From: Verrucomicrobiia bacterium
Lineage (GTDB): Bacteria; Verrucomicrobiota; Verrucomicrobiia; Palsa-1439
Assembly: GCA_022072455.1 (NCBI GenBank)
Contig: JAJVHY010000020.1
Location: 1-64,000, forward strand
Direction: 5' to 3'
Length of the DNA stretch: 64,000 nt
Made by a program: the position numbers and the translations under genes. Positions 16,215-25,395 of the stretch are shown in pieces. The notes under the pieces were generated by a model that worked only from the letters and a program-made list of their open reading frames with translations, made no database searches and had not been told where the DNA came from. Position 1 is the first letter of the stretch; each line of letters opens with the position of its first letter.

Positions 16215-16244
16215 TTTATAGTGCCGAGACTGTTTTTATGTCAA
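16215..16244 (-). promoter_or_regulatory. Strong promoter of HEAT/lipoprotein operon
   Basis: Minus strand TTGACA (16244-16239), 18-bp spacer, TATAAA (16220-16215), close to consensus. It leaves a leader of about 55 nt before the start, unlike the leaderless pattern elsewhere. Confidence 0.65.
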
Positions 16245-16253
16245 CCTGAGATA

Positions 16254-16275
16254 CCCCCTGATTCGGTCTAGGGGG
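16254..16275 (-). terminator. Hairpin after fucI operon, terminator candidate
   Basis: CCCCCT (16254-16259) pairs perfectly with AGGGGG (16270-16275) around a 10-nt loop, 4 nt downstream of the last operon gene. No T-run follows on the minus strand, so it would be Rho-assisted or an mRNA end stabiliser. Confidence 0.4.
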
Positions 16276-16279
16276 CAAA

Positions 16280-16948
16280 TTAAACAAATCGCCGCACCAC
16301 CAACTCCGGTAAATCAATGTTATCGGGTTGGTTCAACAGAAACACGACCATCGCCGCAATGTCGGCAGGGGCGATCATTGGCTGGCCGGCCATTCGTTTC
16401 CCGAGGAAGGTGCCCTTGACCAAATCCGTGTCCACGCCGCCCGGACAAAGATTGTGAACGTGGATGTTATGCGGTTTGACCTCAATCGCGAGCGCCCGAG
16501 CGAACCCCAGCATCGCGTGTTTACTGGCAACGTAAGCGGCCTGATGCAGGTACCCCTGCTGACTCGCGGTACTGGCGATATTCAAGATGCGCCCCTGCCG
16601 GCGTTTCAACATCACCGGCAAAACCTCCCGCGTCACGAGAAACATCCCGGTCACATTGACCCGCTGGATGCGCTCCCAATCCTCCAGCGTCATCTCCGCC
16701 ACCGGCTTTTCGAGGAAGACGCCGGCATTGTTGATGAGGTAATCGCAACCGCCCAAGTGCCGCAGCGCCGCCGCGACAGCAGCCGGGATGGCGGCCGAGT
16801 CGTTGAGGTCACAGCGGATGAATTTGCCGGGCACGGCCGGTTTGGTGCGCGACAGCAGCGCGGTCCGGATGCCGGCCTTGGCCAGCGCCTGGGCGATGGC
16901 CAAGCCAATCCCGCGGCTCGCGCCGGTCACGATCGCGGTCCTCTTCAC
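16280..16948 (-). CDS. Short-chain dehydrogenase/reductase
   Basis: A 222-residue classical SDR with the NAD(P) loop TGASRGIG (8-15), NNAG, the catalytic Ser in STASQQG and YVASK. It is shorter than most classical SDRs and has a compact C-terminus. The start overlaps the stop of the MetE-like gene by 4 nt (ATGA), and it is the last gene of the DeoR-fucI operon. Substrate unknown; a sugar alcohol or 3-hydroxy compound fits the context. It differs clearly from the sorbitol-phosphate-type SDR further upstream in the same operon. Confidence 0.82.
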   Translation of the reverse strand: MKRTAIVTGASRGIGLAIAQALAKAGIRTALLSRTKPAVPGKFIRCDLNDSAAIPAAVAAALRHLGGCDYLINNAGVFLEKPVAEMTLEDWERIQRVNVTGMFLVTREVLPVMLKRRQGRILNIASTASQQGYLHQAAYVASKHAMLGFARALAIEVKPHNIHVHNLCPGGVDTDLVKGTFLGKRMAGQPMIAPADIAAMVVFLLNQPDNIDLPELVVRRFV

Positions 16949-17952
16949 AGGCCGAGGTATTTGTCGCGGCCTTTGACGAGCGCTTCAATCTTCCGGTCGG
17001 CGACGGAACGTTTCAGCATCCAGAAACCGCAATCGGGATGCACCCATTTCAGGCGGCCGGGGCCGACCACCTTCTCGACCCGCTCGATCCGCGCAGCAAT
17101 TTCGTCGGGTGTCTCGACGTGATTGACTTTGATGTCGATCACGCCAACGCCGAGCGCGATCTTCGGATCGATCTCCTTCAACGCCTGCAAATCCGACGCA
17201 GGCCGGTGGGCGAGTTCGAGGACGAGATGATCGCAGTGGAGGCTGTTGAGGAAATCGAGCAACGGTTTCCACGCGCCTTTCTGGATCGTCTGCCCGCCGT
17301 AGTTGCCGAAACAAAAATGCACGGCGCGTTCGCACTCGATGGCATCGAGCACGACATTCATCGAACGCGCGGCTACCGGCGCATCGGCGGGATTACCGGG
17401 GATGTTGGCTTCGTCCACCTGAATACACGCGCACGGCAAACCGGGCATCTGCGCGGCCAGCACTTCGGCGAGCGCCATCACCAATTTCTCGAAACTCCCG
17501 TAATGCTTGTCCATCAACGTCCGCGCCAGCATGTACGGACTGGTGACGGTAAACTTGAACGGTCCGCCGGCAACACTCGCAGCGCGCTGGCAGTCGGCGA
17601 GCAAATCGAGCCCCCCCTCCCCCAACGGGCCGGTCACAACACCTGCCGGTTTGCGTCGGAAACTCATCGGTGCATGCCGGCAGAATTCCTCAGCCGTTGA
17701 CCGACCCAACCGCCGCTGAATTCCGTCCAGCGGGCCGATGAAGTATTCGATCATCCCGTTGGTGTCGGGATGGTTCACGTCGAACCGGTACAGCTCGCCA
17801 TCGGTCGGCAGGTCAATGCCGGCACGCCGCTGCAAGTTGAAGACGACGCTCGTCGCGTCGATGACCGCCTGTTCGCTCGGTAAGGCCGCCAGCCAATCAG
17901 GGACCGGGTACGAACCGACGGTGGTGGTGAGGATGCGTGGTTTCTTGGCCAT
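16945..17952 (-). CDS. MetE C-terminal-like (UROD/MetE fold) protein
   Basis: A 335-residue stand-alone relative of the catalytic domain of cobalamin-independent methionine synthase. It has the N-terminal TTTVGSYPVP and DGELYRFD, IQVDEANIPG, and the zinc-site regions HFCFGNYGG and HPDCGFW. In MetE a zinc-bound thiolate accepts a methyl group; stand-alone relatives include methyltransferases and C-C/C-S lyase-type enzymes of unknown substrate. Its position inside a fucose-type operon, one base after an SDR stop and overlapping the next SDR, argues for a catabolic role rather than methionine synthesis. The reaction is not known. Confidence 0.78.
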   Translation of the reverse strand: MAKKPRILTTTVGSYPVPDWLAALPSEQAVIDATSVVFNLQRRAGIDLPTDGELYRFDVNHPDTNGMIEYFIGPLDGIQRRLGRSTAEEFCRHAPMSFRRKPAGVVTGPLGEGGLDLLADCQRAASVAGGPFKFTVTSPYMLARTLMDKHYGSFEKLVMALAEVLAAQMPGLPCACIQVDEANIPGNPADAPVAARSMNVVLDAIECERAVHFCFGNYGGQTIQKGAWKPLLDFLNSLHCDHLVLELAHRPASDLQALKEIDPKIALGVGVIDIKVNHVETPDEIAARIERVEKVVGPGRLKWVHPDCGFWMLKRSVADRKIEALVKGRDKYLGL

Positions 17953-17953
17953 A

Positions 17954-18697
17954 TCAGTTCATCTCCTGGCCACCGGTCACACTGAGCGCGATGCCGGTAA
18001 TGTAGCTGGATGCGTCGCTGGCGAGGAAGACGAGCGCGTTGCAGATGTCCTCGTACGCGCAGCCGCGTTTCATCGGGACTTGGTTCATGTAGGCTTGCTT
18101 GACGTCATCAACGTTCTTCGCGCCGGGAACTTTTCCGGCCTTGAGGTATTGCACGAATAAACCCTTCGCCGGATCCGTCCACAACGGTGAATCCAGAAGG
18201 TTACCGGGGCAGATGGCGTTGCAGCGGATGCCGTGCGCCGCCATTTCCAGCGCGACGCTCTGAACGAGGCCAATGCCGCCGAACTTGCTGGCGGCATAGG
18301 CAGAGTTGGCGGCGCTGCCTTTTTTTCCGGACTTCGAGTTGATCTGGATGATCGAACCGCTCTTGTGCGGCTTCATCACCCGGCACGCGTGTTTCATCGT
18401 GAGAAAATTGCCGAAGAGATTCACGTTCATCACCGCGCGCCATTTCTCGGCGTCAGCCTCGGCAATCGGCTCGGCGATGAGAATCGCCGCGTTGGCGACG
18501 ACGATGTCAACCTTGCCGACTTGATCGAACAACGCTTTGACGTCGGCCTCGTTAGTCACGTCGACTTTGTAGTCCGTGCCTTTGACGTCGGCCGCATAAA
18601 CCTTCGCGCCTTCGGCGGTGAGACGTTGGCATATCGCCTGACCGAGCCCCTGACCGCCGCCGGTCACGATCGCGACTTTGTTTTCGAGCGACTTCAT
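17954..18697 (-). CDS. SDR similar to sorbitol-6-phosphate 2-dehydrogenase
   Basis: A 247-residue SDR with TGGGQGLG, the catalytic YAASK and a C-terminal ITGIALSVTGGQEM. The segments INSKSGKKGS, RCNAICPGNLLDSPLW and PMKRGC are close to what I recall of SrlD/GutD, the NAD-dependent glucitol-6-phosphate dehydrogenase. It probably oxidises a phosphorylated alditol to a ketose phosphate. Its gene overlaps the sorbose-1-phosphate-reductase-like gene upstream by 4 nt; in the known L-sorbose pathway exactly these two activities act in series. Which sugar is used here is inference. Confidence 0.8.
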   Translation of the reverse strand: MKSLENKVAIVTGGGQGLGQAICQRLTAEGAKVYAADVKGTDYKVDVTNEADVKALFDQVGKVDIVVANAAILIAEPIAEADAEKWRAVMNVNLFGNFLTMKHACRVMKPHKSGSIIQINSKSGKKGSAANSAYAASKFGGIGLVQSVALEMAAHGIRCNAICPGNLLDSPLWTDPAKGLFVQYLKAGKVPGAKNVDDVKQAYMNQVPMKRGCAYEDICNALVFLASDASSYITGIALSVTGGQEMN

Positions 18698-20151
18698 TTC
18701 TTCAGCAGCGCCTTCTCCGCTTCAATCGTCCAGTGACCGTCCTTGAGTGGCAAGTCTTTCGCCACTTCTGGCAACGGCGTGAGCTTCATGCCTTTGACCG
18801 ACGGATAAACGAGGATCTTGCCGGGCATCAGGTTCTTCTCGACAGCGTGGATCCCATCAATCGCGCCTTCGAGACCGGAGATGGCGGCGACGGAGAGATT
18901 CGTGTCCAGTTGCCGGGTGACGACTTTCTTGAGGACCGTCTTCATGTCTTCCGTCGTCGAACCGCTCGTGCCGACGAAGTAGCACTTTTTCTCGATATAC
19001 AGGTCGAGATCAACTTCGGCGGTCTTGTCGGCGGGGATGCCGGCGAAGATGTTGATGATTGCGTTCGGCGCGGCGTCCTTGACGGCTTGGACAACGAGCG
19101 CGGGCACCGGTGCCATCAACACGATGTAGTTGAACTTGTCGGTCGGCGCGTTGGTCTTTGGGTTGTAGGGGTGCAGCGTGAGCTTGTTTTTCTTCGCAAG
19201 CGGTTCGGCGAGTTTTTTCAGCATCGCGAGTCGCTCATCGCTCAAGTCACCGGCATAAACCGCGATACCGGGCACACCTTGGCAGAGGTCGCGGATGACG
19301 TGCATGGTACCCATCGGGCCAGCGGCGCCGATGATGTTGACCTTGTCATTCGGGCGCATCTCGGCGTCCGCCGGGATGTTCGCGAGTGCTTCTTCGACGG
19401 TGTTGCCCGTGGTGCCGACGATGCGGATACCGCCGTAGTGGGTGCGGCCAACTGGCGTGACTACCGGGCGGCCAAATTTCCTCCCATGCTGGCAAATCAC
19501 CATCAAACCGTTGGTCGGCACCGTCGTGAAGAGACGTTCGACTTCGGCGGGATCGTTGCCGTGATAAACCACGTCGCCTTCCCGGAGTGTGCGGCGTTGT
19601 TTTTCGATGTACGCTTCCTCGACGCAGGCCCACGGTTCACAGAGCGCGAGTGCTGACGCGGAGAATTCCTCAGGCACCGGGATCAAGGTGGACTCGCCAT
19701 CGGGTGCGTGGATGACGCGTTCATCGAACAGGGTGTACTCCTGCAGGCCACCCTCGAAATTGTAGCCGAACGCTGCGGCGGAGTTCTGCGTCGCAAGCCA
19801 CCGGTAATCCGCTTGGATGAGATAGCGTTCGCCGATTTTGTACTTTGTGACTTTGTTGCCGACTTTGACCACGCGCACGACAGTCTCGTGACCGGGCACG
19901 GTCGGTTTCTCACCCGGAACGTAGTTCGGCATTTCTGGAAGGATCTGCTGGTCGATCCCGGAGGCGATGCCGGACTTGCGGGCGTGACCGGAGAATTGCT
20001 TGAGCAGTTTCAAGTCGGAGAAACACAAGCCGCAGACTTCGACCCGGCAAAGGATCTGATGCGGACCGGGTTCGAGGACCGGTTTGGCGTCGTTGAGGGC
20101 AAGTTTTTCTGGGCCGACCAATTGGACAGCGCGTTGGGTTTTCGGGATCAT
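18694..20151 (-). CDS. Zinc-type medium-chain dehydrogenase, sorbose-1-P reductase-like
   Basis: A 485-residue medium-chain dehydrogenase with the catalytic-zinc region EVCGLCFSDLK, PGHETVVRVVKVGNKV and a Rossmann loop GAAGPMGTMH. The later segment FVGTSGSTTEDMKTVLKK resembles SorE, which reduces L-sorbose-1-phosphate to glucitol-6-phosphate. It is longer than usual; residues about 195-275 form an insertion between the two domains (NPAEVERLFTTVPTNG-like region, QHGRKFGRPVV) that I cannot explain. The start overlaps the PHP gene stop by 1 nt. Probable role: interconversion of a ketose phosphate and a polyol phosphate. Confidence 0.78.
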   Translation of the reverse strand: MIPKTQRAVQLVGPEKLALNDAKPVLEPGPHQILCRVEVCGLCFSDLKLLKQFSGHARKSGIASGIDQQILPEMPNYVPGEKPTVPGHETVVRVVKVGNKVTKYKIGERYLIQADYRWLATQNSAAAFGYNFEGGLQEYTLFDERVIHAPDGESTLIPVPEEFSASALALCEPWACVEEAYIEKQRRTLREGDVVYHGNDPAEVERLFTTVPTNGLMVICQHGRKFGRPVVTPVGRTHYGGIRIVGTTGNTVEEALANIPADAEMRPNDKVNIIGAAGPMGTMHVIRDLCQGVPGIAVYAGDLSDERLAMLKKLAEPLAKKNKLTLHPYNPKTNAPTDKFNYIVLMAPVPALVVQAVKDAAPNAIINIFAGIPADKTAEVDLDLYIEKKCYFVGTSGSTTEDMKTVLKKVVTRQLDTNLSVAAISGLEGAIDGIHAVEKNLMPGKILVYPSVKGMKLTPLPEVAKDLPLKDGHWTIEAEKALLKK

Positions 20152-21323
20152 TACTCTTGGTTTTCCTTTCCGAACTTCATGAAGTATTCGTTTTTCTCTG
20201 CCACACTGCGAAATTGTTGCTTGGCCCAGTCGCTGAGATAACCACGCCCCTCGCGTCGCTGCAAGACGCTATGCGCATAGACGATGTACGCGCCCTTCAG
20301 GAAGACCGGCACCAGCGGCTTCAACTCCTTCGTCGCGAAATCATCCACAAACTTGTTGCCGGGCGCGTTCATCTCGGTACCGACGATGACCGGGAAATTG
20401 TGTTTCTCGGCCAGATTGACAACCTGATACAGATTATTGAGCTTCTGGTCCTTCACGCCGGGGGTGTAATTGCGGTCGGGGATGATATTCAATGCCGCGG
20501 CACCGCTCTTCATCGCAACCTCAAACAATTCCGCAATGCACTGTTCGCCATCGCTCGTGCCGTCGAGCCACGTCAACGTCGGAATCGCGCCGGCATCCAA
20601 GATGAATTGATTCACCTCAGCCATCAACGGGAACGAGCCTTTACCGGGCTGCACGTACCCCACCCCGCCCTTCTTCATCAACTTGGCGCGGATCATCGCC
20701 TGCAACTTGGCCGCGTTCAGCGGGGCATCGCCGAGTTTCGAAATCCAAAACGCCTTGTCGCCCTTCTTGGAGTACGCTTCACAGATGTGGCGTTCGGTGG
20801 CGTTGCCGTTGGGCGTGAGCGGCAGGACATCCTTGTCGTAATCAATTGTTATCGGTGCGGTAAACGCGTTGACGCGCGCAACGAGTTCCCGGTTGCGCTG
20901 CTCCGAGGTCTGCCGAAGCGTCGGGTGCTCAACCGGCTTCGTGAAACCGACCCCCATGTGATAGGCGATGCCGGGTTCGCCGGGCGAATTGATGACACGC
21001 GTTTCAAATTCCGGCACGAACACCCGCGTCTCCATGCTGACGCACCGTTTGAGTCCGCACAGCTTGCCGGCTTCCCAGAATTCTTCCAGACCGTCGAGCA
21101 CATCGAAGTCCACAATGCCGGCCGCCGCCAAGCCGCGTTGCCGGGCGAGCCAGGCGAACTTCGTCGGCGAATAGCCGTAGGCGTTGTACGAAAAAAAAGT
21201 GTGGCTGTGCAGATTCACGTCCGTGGTCAGCGGCGGCGGTTTGGGATTCTGCGCGAGCAATTCAGCCAACGCGGCCCGGCGTTGGGCAGGGTCGAAACTG
21301 TCGAGTTGGATGGCGGGGTTCAT
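20151..21323 (-). CDS. PHP-domain metal-dependent hydrolase
   Basis: A 390-residue protein with a PHP domain: NLHSHTFFSYNAYGYSP (His39 and His41), a later ETRVFVPEFE and C-terminal EMNAPGNKFVDD and YAHSV supply the usual His/Asp/Glu metal ligands. PHP proteins hydrolyse phosphate esters (histidinol phosphate, nucleotides) using two or three metals. It lies between the sugar kinase and the sorbose-type dehydrogenases and is coupled to both (4-nt and 1-nt overlaps), so a sugar phosphate is the likely substrate. It is not close to HisK or polymerase PHP domains. Confidence 0.8.
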   Translation of the reverse strand: MNPAIQLDSFDPAQRRAALAELLAQNPKPPPLTTDVNLHSHTFFSYNAYGYSPTKFAWLARQRGLAAAGIVDFDVLDGLEEFWEAGKLCGLKRCVSMETRVFVPEFETRVINSPGEPGIAYHMGVGFTKPVEHPTLRQTSEQRNRELVARVNAFTAPITIDYDKDVLPLTPNGNATERHICEAYSKKGDKAFWISKLGDAPLNAAKLQAMIRAKLMKKGGVGYVQPGKGSFPLMAEVNQFILDAGAIPTLTWLDGTSDGEQCIAELFEVAMKSGAAALNIIPDRNYTPGVKDQKLNNLYQVVNLAEKHNFPVIVGTEMNAPGNKFVDDFATKELKPLVPVFLKGAYIVYAHSVLQRREGRGYLSDWAKQQFRSVAEKNEYFMKFGKENQE

Positions 21324-22738
21324 TGGGTGAGTTTCTGGAAACGTTCGGACGCGGACTGCCAGTCGCCTTGCGGTTTGTACGTCTGAACCGCGAACGAATT
21401 CCGCACCACTTGCCGGAGTTCGTCGAGGTCTTTCAGGTGACCGAGCGCGATGGCTTGGATGAGGATGTTGCCGATGGCGGTCGCCTCGACGGGGCCGGTC
21501 ACGACGGTGCGGCCGGTGGCGTTGGCGCTGAGTTGGTTCAACAACGTGTTCTGGCTGCCGCCGCCGACGATGTGGAGCGTCTTGATTGACTTGCCGGTCA
21601 TTTGCTCGATTTGGTCGAGAGTCTTCCGGTACAGCAATGCGAGACTTTCGAGGATGCAGCGGACGTATGCGCCTTCATTGGCCGGCACGGGTTGACCGGT
21701 CTCGCGACAGAACGCCGCGATTTTGTCCGGCATGTTGTCTGGTTGGCCAAACCGCTCATCATTGGGGTTGATGAGCGAACGCAACGGTGCCGCTGCCTCC
21801 GCCAATTTCGCCAACTCCGCGTAATCGTATTTCCCTCCCCACGCACGCCGGCATTCTTGGAGGATCCACAGGCCGATGATGTTTTTGAGAAACCGGATGC
21901 TGTGGCCGAAGCCAATCTCGTTGGTGAAGTTGAATTGCCGGCTTTGCTCGTTGATGATTGGCTTCTTCGCTTCGATGCCGACGAGCGACCAGGTGCCGGA
22001 ACTCAGGTACGCCCAGCCCTTCCCCGCCGCCGGGACAGCCGCAACCGCCCCGCCGGTATCATGTGAGCAGGTCGCGATGACTTTGATGTCGTTATAGGCA
22101 CCCAATACCGTCCCGGACGGCACAATGTCCGGAAAGAGTTTTGCCGGCAAACCGAGTTTCTTCAGGAGTGGACGCGACCATTTCTTTTTCTTGGGATTGT
22201 ACAGTTGGGTCGTGCTCGCGAGTGACACCTCACTCTTCGCGACGCCGCTGAAGAGGAAGTTGAAGTAGTCGCCAATGGGCAAGAACCGGTCCGCCGCCTT
22301 GAAGACCCACGGCCGGTTCACCGCGTCCCAGTGCAGTTGGTATGCGGTGTTGATCGTCATGAATTGGATGCCGGTCTCCGCGAAGATTTCGTCCGCCGCT
22401 ACCAACGGAAACGCCCGGTCAAACGCGCCGTCATTGCGCGTCAGGTCCCGGTATTGATACGGCGCGGTCAGGAACGGTTCGTTGCCCTTGAGCCAGACGT
22501 AATCCACGCCCCATGAATCGCAACTGAGGCTTTCGGCTTTGACGTCAACCTTGCGGATGCCGGTCTTGAGTTCATCAAACAACCGCAAGACATCCCAGCG
22601 CAGCCCGCCGTTGACGTTGATCGCGCCATTCGGAAACCGGTGAATTTCCTTGAGTGACACCTTGCCGTCAGTCAGCGTGCCGAGCATGACCCGGCCACTC
22701 TCCGCACCTAAATCACAAGCGATGTAATGCCGGCTCAT
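21320..22738 (-). CDS. rhaB: Rhamnulokinase family sugar kinase
   Basis: A 472-residue FGGY-type kinase of the rhamnulokinase group: N-terminal ACDLGAESGRVMLG, CDSWGVDYVW, SHDTGGAVAAVPA and SSGTWSLVG, then HIVGGGSQNTLLNQ and VEATAIGNILIQA in the ATP lobe. It phosphorylates L-rhamnulose or L-fuculose at O-1. Because the isomerase next to it is FucI and no RhaA is present, L-fuculose is the likelier substrate; RhaB-type kinases paired with FucI are known elsewhere. The start overlaps the fucI stop (TGATG). Confidence 0.9.
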   Translation of the reverse strand: MSRHYIACDLGAESGRVMLGTLTDGKVSLKEIHRFPNGAINVNGGLRWDVLRLFDELKTGIRKVDVKAESLSCDSWGVDYVWLKGNEPFLTAPYQYRDLTRNDGAFDRAFPLVAADEIFAETGIQFMTINTAYQLHWDAVNRPWVFKAADRFLPIGDYFNFLFSGVAKSEVSLASTTQLYNPKKKKWSRPLLKKLGLPAKLFPDIVPSGTVLGAYNDIKVIATCSHDTGGAVAAVPAAGKGWAYLSSGTWSLVGIEAKKPIINEQSRQFNFTNEIGFGHSIRFLKNIIGLWILQECRRAWGGKYDYAELAKLAEAAAPLRSLINPNDERFGQPDNMPDKIAAFCRETGQPVPANEGAYVRCILESLALLYRKTLDQIEQMTGKSIKTLHIVGGGSQNTLLNQLSANATGRTVVTGPVEATAIGNILIQAIALGHLKDLDELRQVVRNSFAVQTYKPQGDWQSASERFQKLTQ

Positions 22739-24507
22739 CAGTATTTCCCGTAGAGCGGCCCGAAATTCTTACATGCCGCGGAATCGTCACCGCATTCGAT
22801 CCAGACGCTCGGTCGGTAGACGCGGTCTTCCTCGATGTTGTGCATGTAGACCGGGATGCGAAGCATTGCCGCGAGTGTGATGAGTTCGTGCCCGATGTGA
22901 CCGGGGGCAAACGCACAATGGTTCGCGCCCCAGTTGTTCATCACTGAGTAAACATCCCGGAACGCACCGTTGCCGGTCGTGCGCGGCACAAACCATGTCG
23001 TCGGCCAGGTCGGATTGGTGCGTTTGTCGAGCACGTCGTGAACGTCATCCGGCAACTCGACCGTCGTGCCTTCCGCAATTTGCAATGCCGGACCGATGCC
23101 TTTGACAATGTTGAGTCGGGCGGCGGTGATGGGCAGTCCGCCCAACGTCTTGAACCGCGTCGAGAATCCGCCACCACAGAAGTATTCGTACACCGCCGGA
23201 CACCATTCGGTTGCTGCGAGACACTTGCCGGCTTCTTCGGGCGTGATCGTCCACCACGGTTTGAAGGCGTGACCGGTGCCGTCAAGCGCGGCGGGGCCAG
23301 AGTTGATCAGGTGCAGGAATCCGCCCGCGGCGTCGCCAGTCAACGACTTGCCGGTGACACGCTTGACGGCGTCAGGACTCCAATAGGTGCGCACGTCGGC
23401 AAACACTTGCGCGCTGCCGGTGAGCAGATGCCCGAACAACATCGTCGTGCCATTGAGACAATCATTTTCAGTGGCGACCATGTAGGGTTGGCGGATGCCG
23501 TTCCAGTCGAATGACGAACAGAGGATCGCTTCGAGGAAATCGCCGTTCGGCAAGTGATCGGTCCATTGGCGTTGCCCTTGGAAGCCGCCGGCAATCGAGT
23601 TGTGACCGAGCGCTTCTTCGCCGAAACCAAGTTCGGCCAGACGCGGATTGCCAATCATCAAGTCGCGGGTGATGAGCGCCATCTTCACGCATATCTCCCA
23701 TTCCTTGTCCTTGGCTTCCCGGCTGCGTTGGTTTTTGTTTACGTCGAGACCTTCCGGGCAGTTCGCTTTCACCCATGCCAGAGCTTTTTTGAATTCTTTC
23801 GCGTCGTAGATGCCACGGTCCATGCGGCGAATGAGTTCGATTTCGTCAATGAACATTACGCGCATTCCGAGGTAAGCCTCAAAGAACGCGGTGTCCACGA
23901 CGGAGCCGGCAATGCCCATCGAAGTGCCGCCGATGGAGGAATAGCTCTTGCCACGCATCGTTGCGACCGCGAGACCGGCTTTGGCGAATGAAAGCAACTT
24001 CGCCTGCACGTCGGCCGGGATTGTCTGATCGCCGCCGTCCTGCACATCGCGGCCATAGATGTTGAAGATGGGGTACCCTTTCTGGTTGTGACCGGCGCTG
24101 ACCGCCGCGAGGTAGACGGCGCCGGGACGTTCGGTGCCGTTGAAACCCCAGACAGCTTTGGGCGTGAGTGGATCCATGTCCATCGTCTCGCTGCCGTAGC
24201 ACCAGCACGGTGTGACGGTGAGCGAAACGCCGACGCCTTCTTTGGCAAATTTTTCGGCACACAATGACGCTTCGGCGATGCCGCCAATGCAGGTATCGGC
24301 AATCACGCATTCGACTTTCGTGCCATCGGCGTGCCGGAGATTCTGGGTGAGAAACCGGGCCGCGTTTTTCGCCATGGTCATGGTTTGTCTTTCGAGCGAT
24401 TCGCGGACACCGCCGAGCCGGCCATCAATGGTCGGGCGAATGCCGATCTTGGGATTGGAGCCAACGAGACGATTGTGGGGACGATTGAGTTTCAGTGCAG
24501 TGGCCAT
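22738..24507 (-). CDS. fucI: L-fucose isomerase
   Basis: A 589-residue enzyme, nearly the same length as the E. coli protein. It converts L-fucose to L-fuculose (and D-arabinose to D-ribulose) with Mn2+. [11 protein letters not shown] and VFADVRTYW hold the equivalents of E. coli Glu337 and Asp361, 24 residues apart, and [13 protein letters not shown] near the C-terminus carries the third metal ligand (His528). It follows the DeoR gene by 13 nt and is first in the series of catabolic genes. Confidence 0.95.
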   Translation of the reverse strand: MATALKLNRPHNRLVGSNPKIGIRPTIDGRLGGVRESLERQTMTMAKNAARFLTQNLRHADGTKVECVIADTCIGGIAEASLCAEKFAKEGVGVSLTVTPCWCYGSETMDMDPLTPKAVWGFNGTERPGAVYLAAVSAGHNQKGYPIFNIYGRDVQDGGDQTIPADVQAKLLSFAKAGLAVATMRGKSYSSIGGTSMGIAGSVVDTAFFEAYLGMRVMFIDEIELIRRMDRGIYDAKEFKKALAWVKANCPEGLDVNKNQRSREAKDKEWEICVKMALITRDLMIGNPRLAELGFGEEALGHNSIAGGFQGQRQWTDHLPNGDFLEAILCSSFDWNGIRQPYMVATENDCLNGTTMLFGHLLTGSAQVFADVRTYWSPDAVKRVTGKSLTGDAAGGFLHLINSGPAALDGTGHAFKPWWTITPEEAGKCLAATEWCPAVYEYFCGGGFSTRFKTLGGLPITAARLNIVKGIGPALQIAEGTTVELPDDVHDVLDKRTNPTWPTTWFVPRTTGNGAFRDVYSVMNNWGANHCAFAPGHIGHELITLAAMLRIPVYMHNIEEDRVYRPSVWIECGDDSAACKNFGPLYGKY

Positions 24508-24520
24508 AGTGCGGATTCCT

Positions 24521-25276
24521 TTAACTGGCGGTGATCAACTGCCCTTTGGCAAGTTTGATCCCCGCGGCTTTGAGTTGTTCGGCTGTCACATCGGTCAAGA
24601 GGGCATCAACTTCCGCCCAGGGCAGGAGAAACTCCGGCGCTTCCTGTCCGAGCTTGGTCGAGTCCAAACAGCAAATCGTGCGCGGACTGAGTTCGACGAC
24701 GGTCTTTTGAAACGCGACAACATCTTTTTGCGAGTTCCAGAGGCCGGCTTGGGTCATGCCTTCGCCGCCGATGAAGGCCAGATCGAGTTTCCACAATCGG
24801 AGGCAGCGCCGCGCTTGTTCGCCGAAGAGAACGGATTGCCGCGCGAGATATTGTCCGCCAACGACGTGAATCTCCATGTCTTGCACGCCCGTCAACATTT
24901 CGGCAACCGGCAGGTTATTCGTCACCACCGTGACGCGTGAGACCGGCTGCACGGTGAGCGCCTCGGCAATCGCATAGGTCGTCGTGCCGGCATCAAGAAA
25001 CACGGTCGTACCGGGCTTGATCAATTTGATCGCCACCAGCGCCATTTGCCGTTTCGCCAGGCTGGCGCGGAACTGGCGTTCGCGGAAGGACGGGAACCGT
25101 TGATTGAAATCCACCAACGCCCCGCCCCGCGTGCGCGTAATCACTTTGTCACGCGCGAGTGCTGCCAGGTCCCGCCGGGCGGTGGCCACCGAAATGTTGA
25201 GTCGCGAACAAAGTTCGGTCAACGGCATGTACCGATGTTGTTGGAGGAGCTTTGCCAGCTCTTCGCGGCGCGCCAT
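24521..25276 (-). CDS. DeoR-family transcriptional regulator
   Basis: A 251-residue repressor-type regulator: N-terminal winged HTH ([21 protein letters not shown]), then TRTRGGALV and the sugar-phosphate-sensing DeoRC domain with [26 protein letters not shown] and DLAFIGGEG. It is the first gene of the operon running through fucI to the terminal SDR, so it should repress this operon and respond to a phosphorylated intermediate such as fuculose-1-phosphate. The ATG at 25276 is chosen on homology; a GTG at 25300 sits about 8 nt after a -10 candidate and would give a leaderless start. Confidence 0.9.
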   Translation of the reverse strand: MARREELAKLLQQHRYMPLTELCSRLNISVATARRDLAALARDKVITRTRGGALVDFNQRFPSFRERQFRASLAKRQMALVAIKLIKPGTTVFLDAGTTTYAIAEALTVQPVSRVTVVTNNLPVAEMLTGVQDMEIHVVGGQYLARQSVLFGEQARRCLRLWKLDLAFIGGEGMTQAGLWNSQKDVVAFQKTVVELSPRTICCLDSTKLGQEAPEFLLPWAEVDALLTDVTAEQLKAAGIKLAKGQLITAS

Positions 25277-25308
25277 CACGACATGCAGGGGAACTCTCAC
25301 AGCCAAAA

Positions 25309-25337
25309 TGGGTACGCCGCCTAATGAGCGAAGTCAA
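25309..25337 (-). promoter_or_regulatory. Promoter candidate of DeoR-fucI operon
   Basis: Minus strand TTGACT (25337-25332), 17-bp spacer, TACCCA (25314-25309). The rest of the divergent region to 25395 is AT-rich (TATATTAT, repeated AATGGTTTG/AATTGGT) and probably holds DeoR operators and the start signals of the plus-strand genes. Confidence 0.4.
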
Positions 25338-25395
25338 TCATAAATCGAATGGTTTGAATTGGTATATTATCTCTTGGTTGATTATCCTGTTGGCC

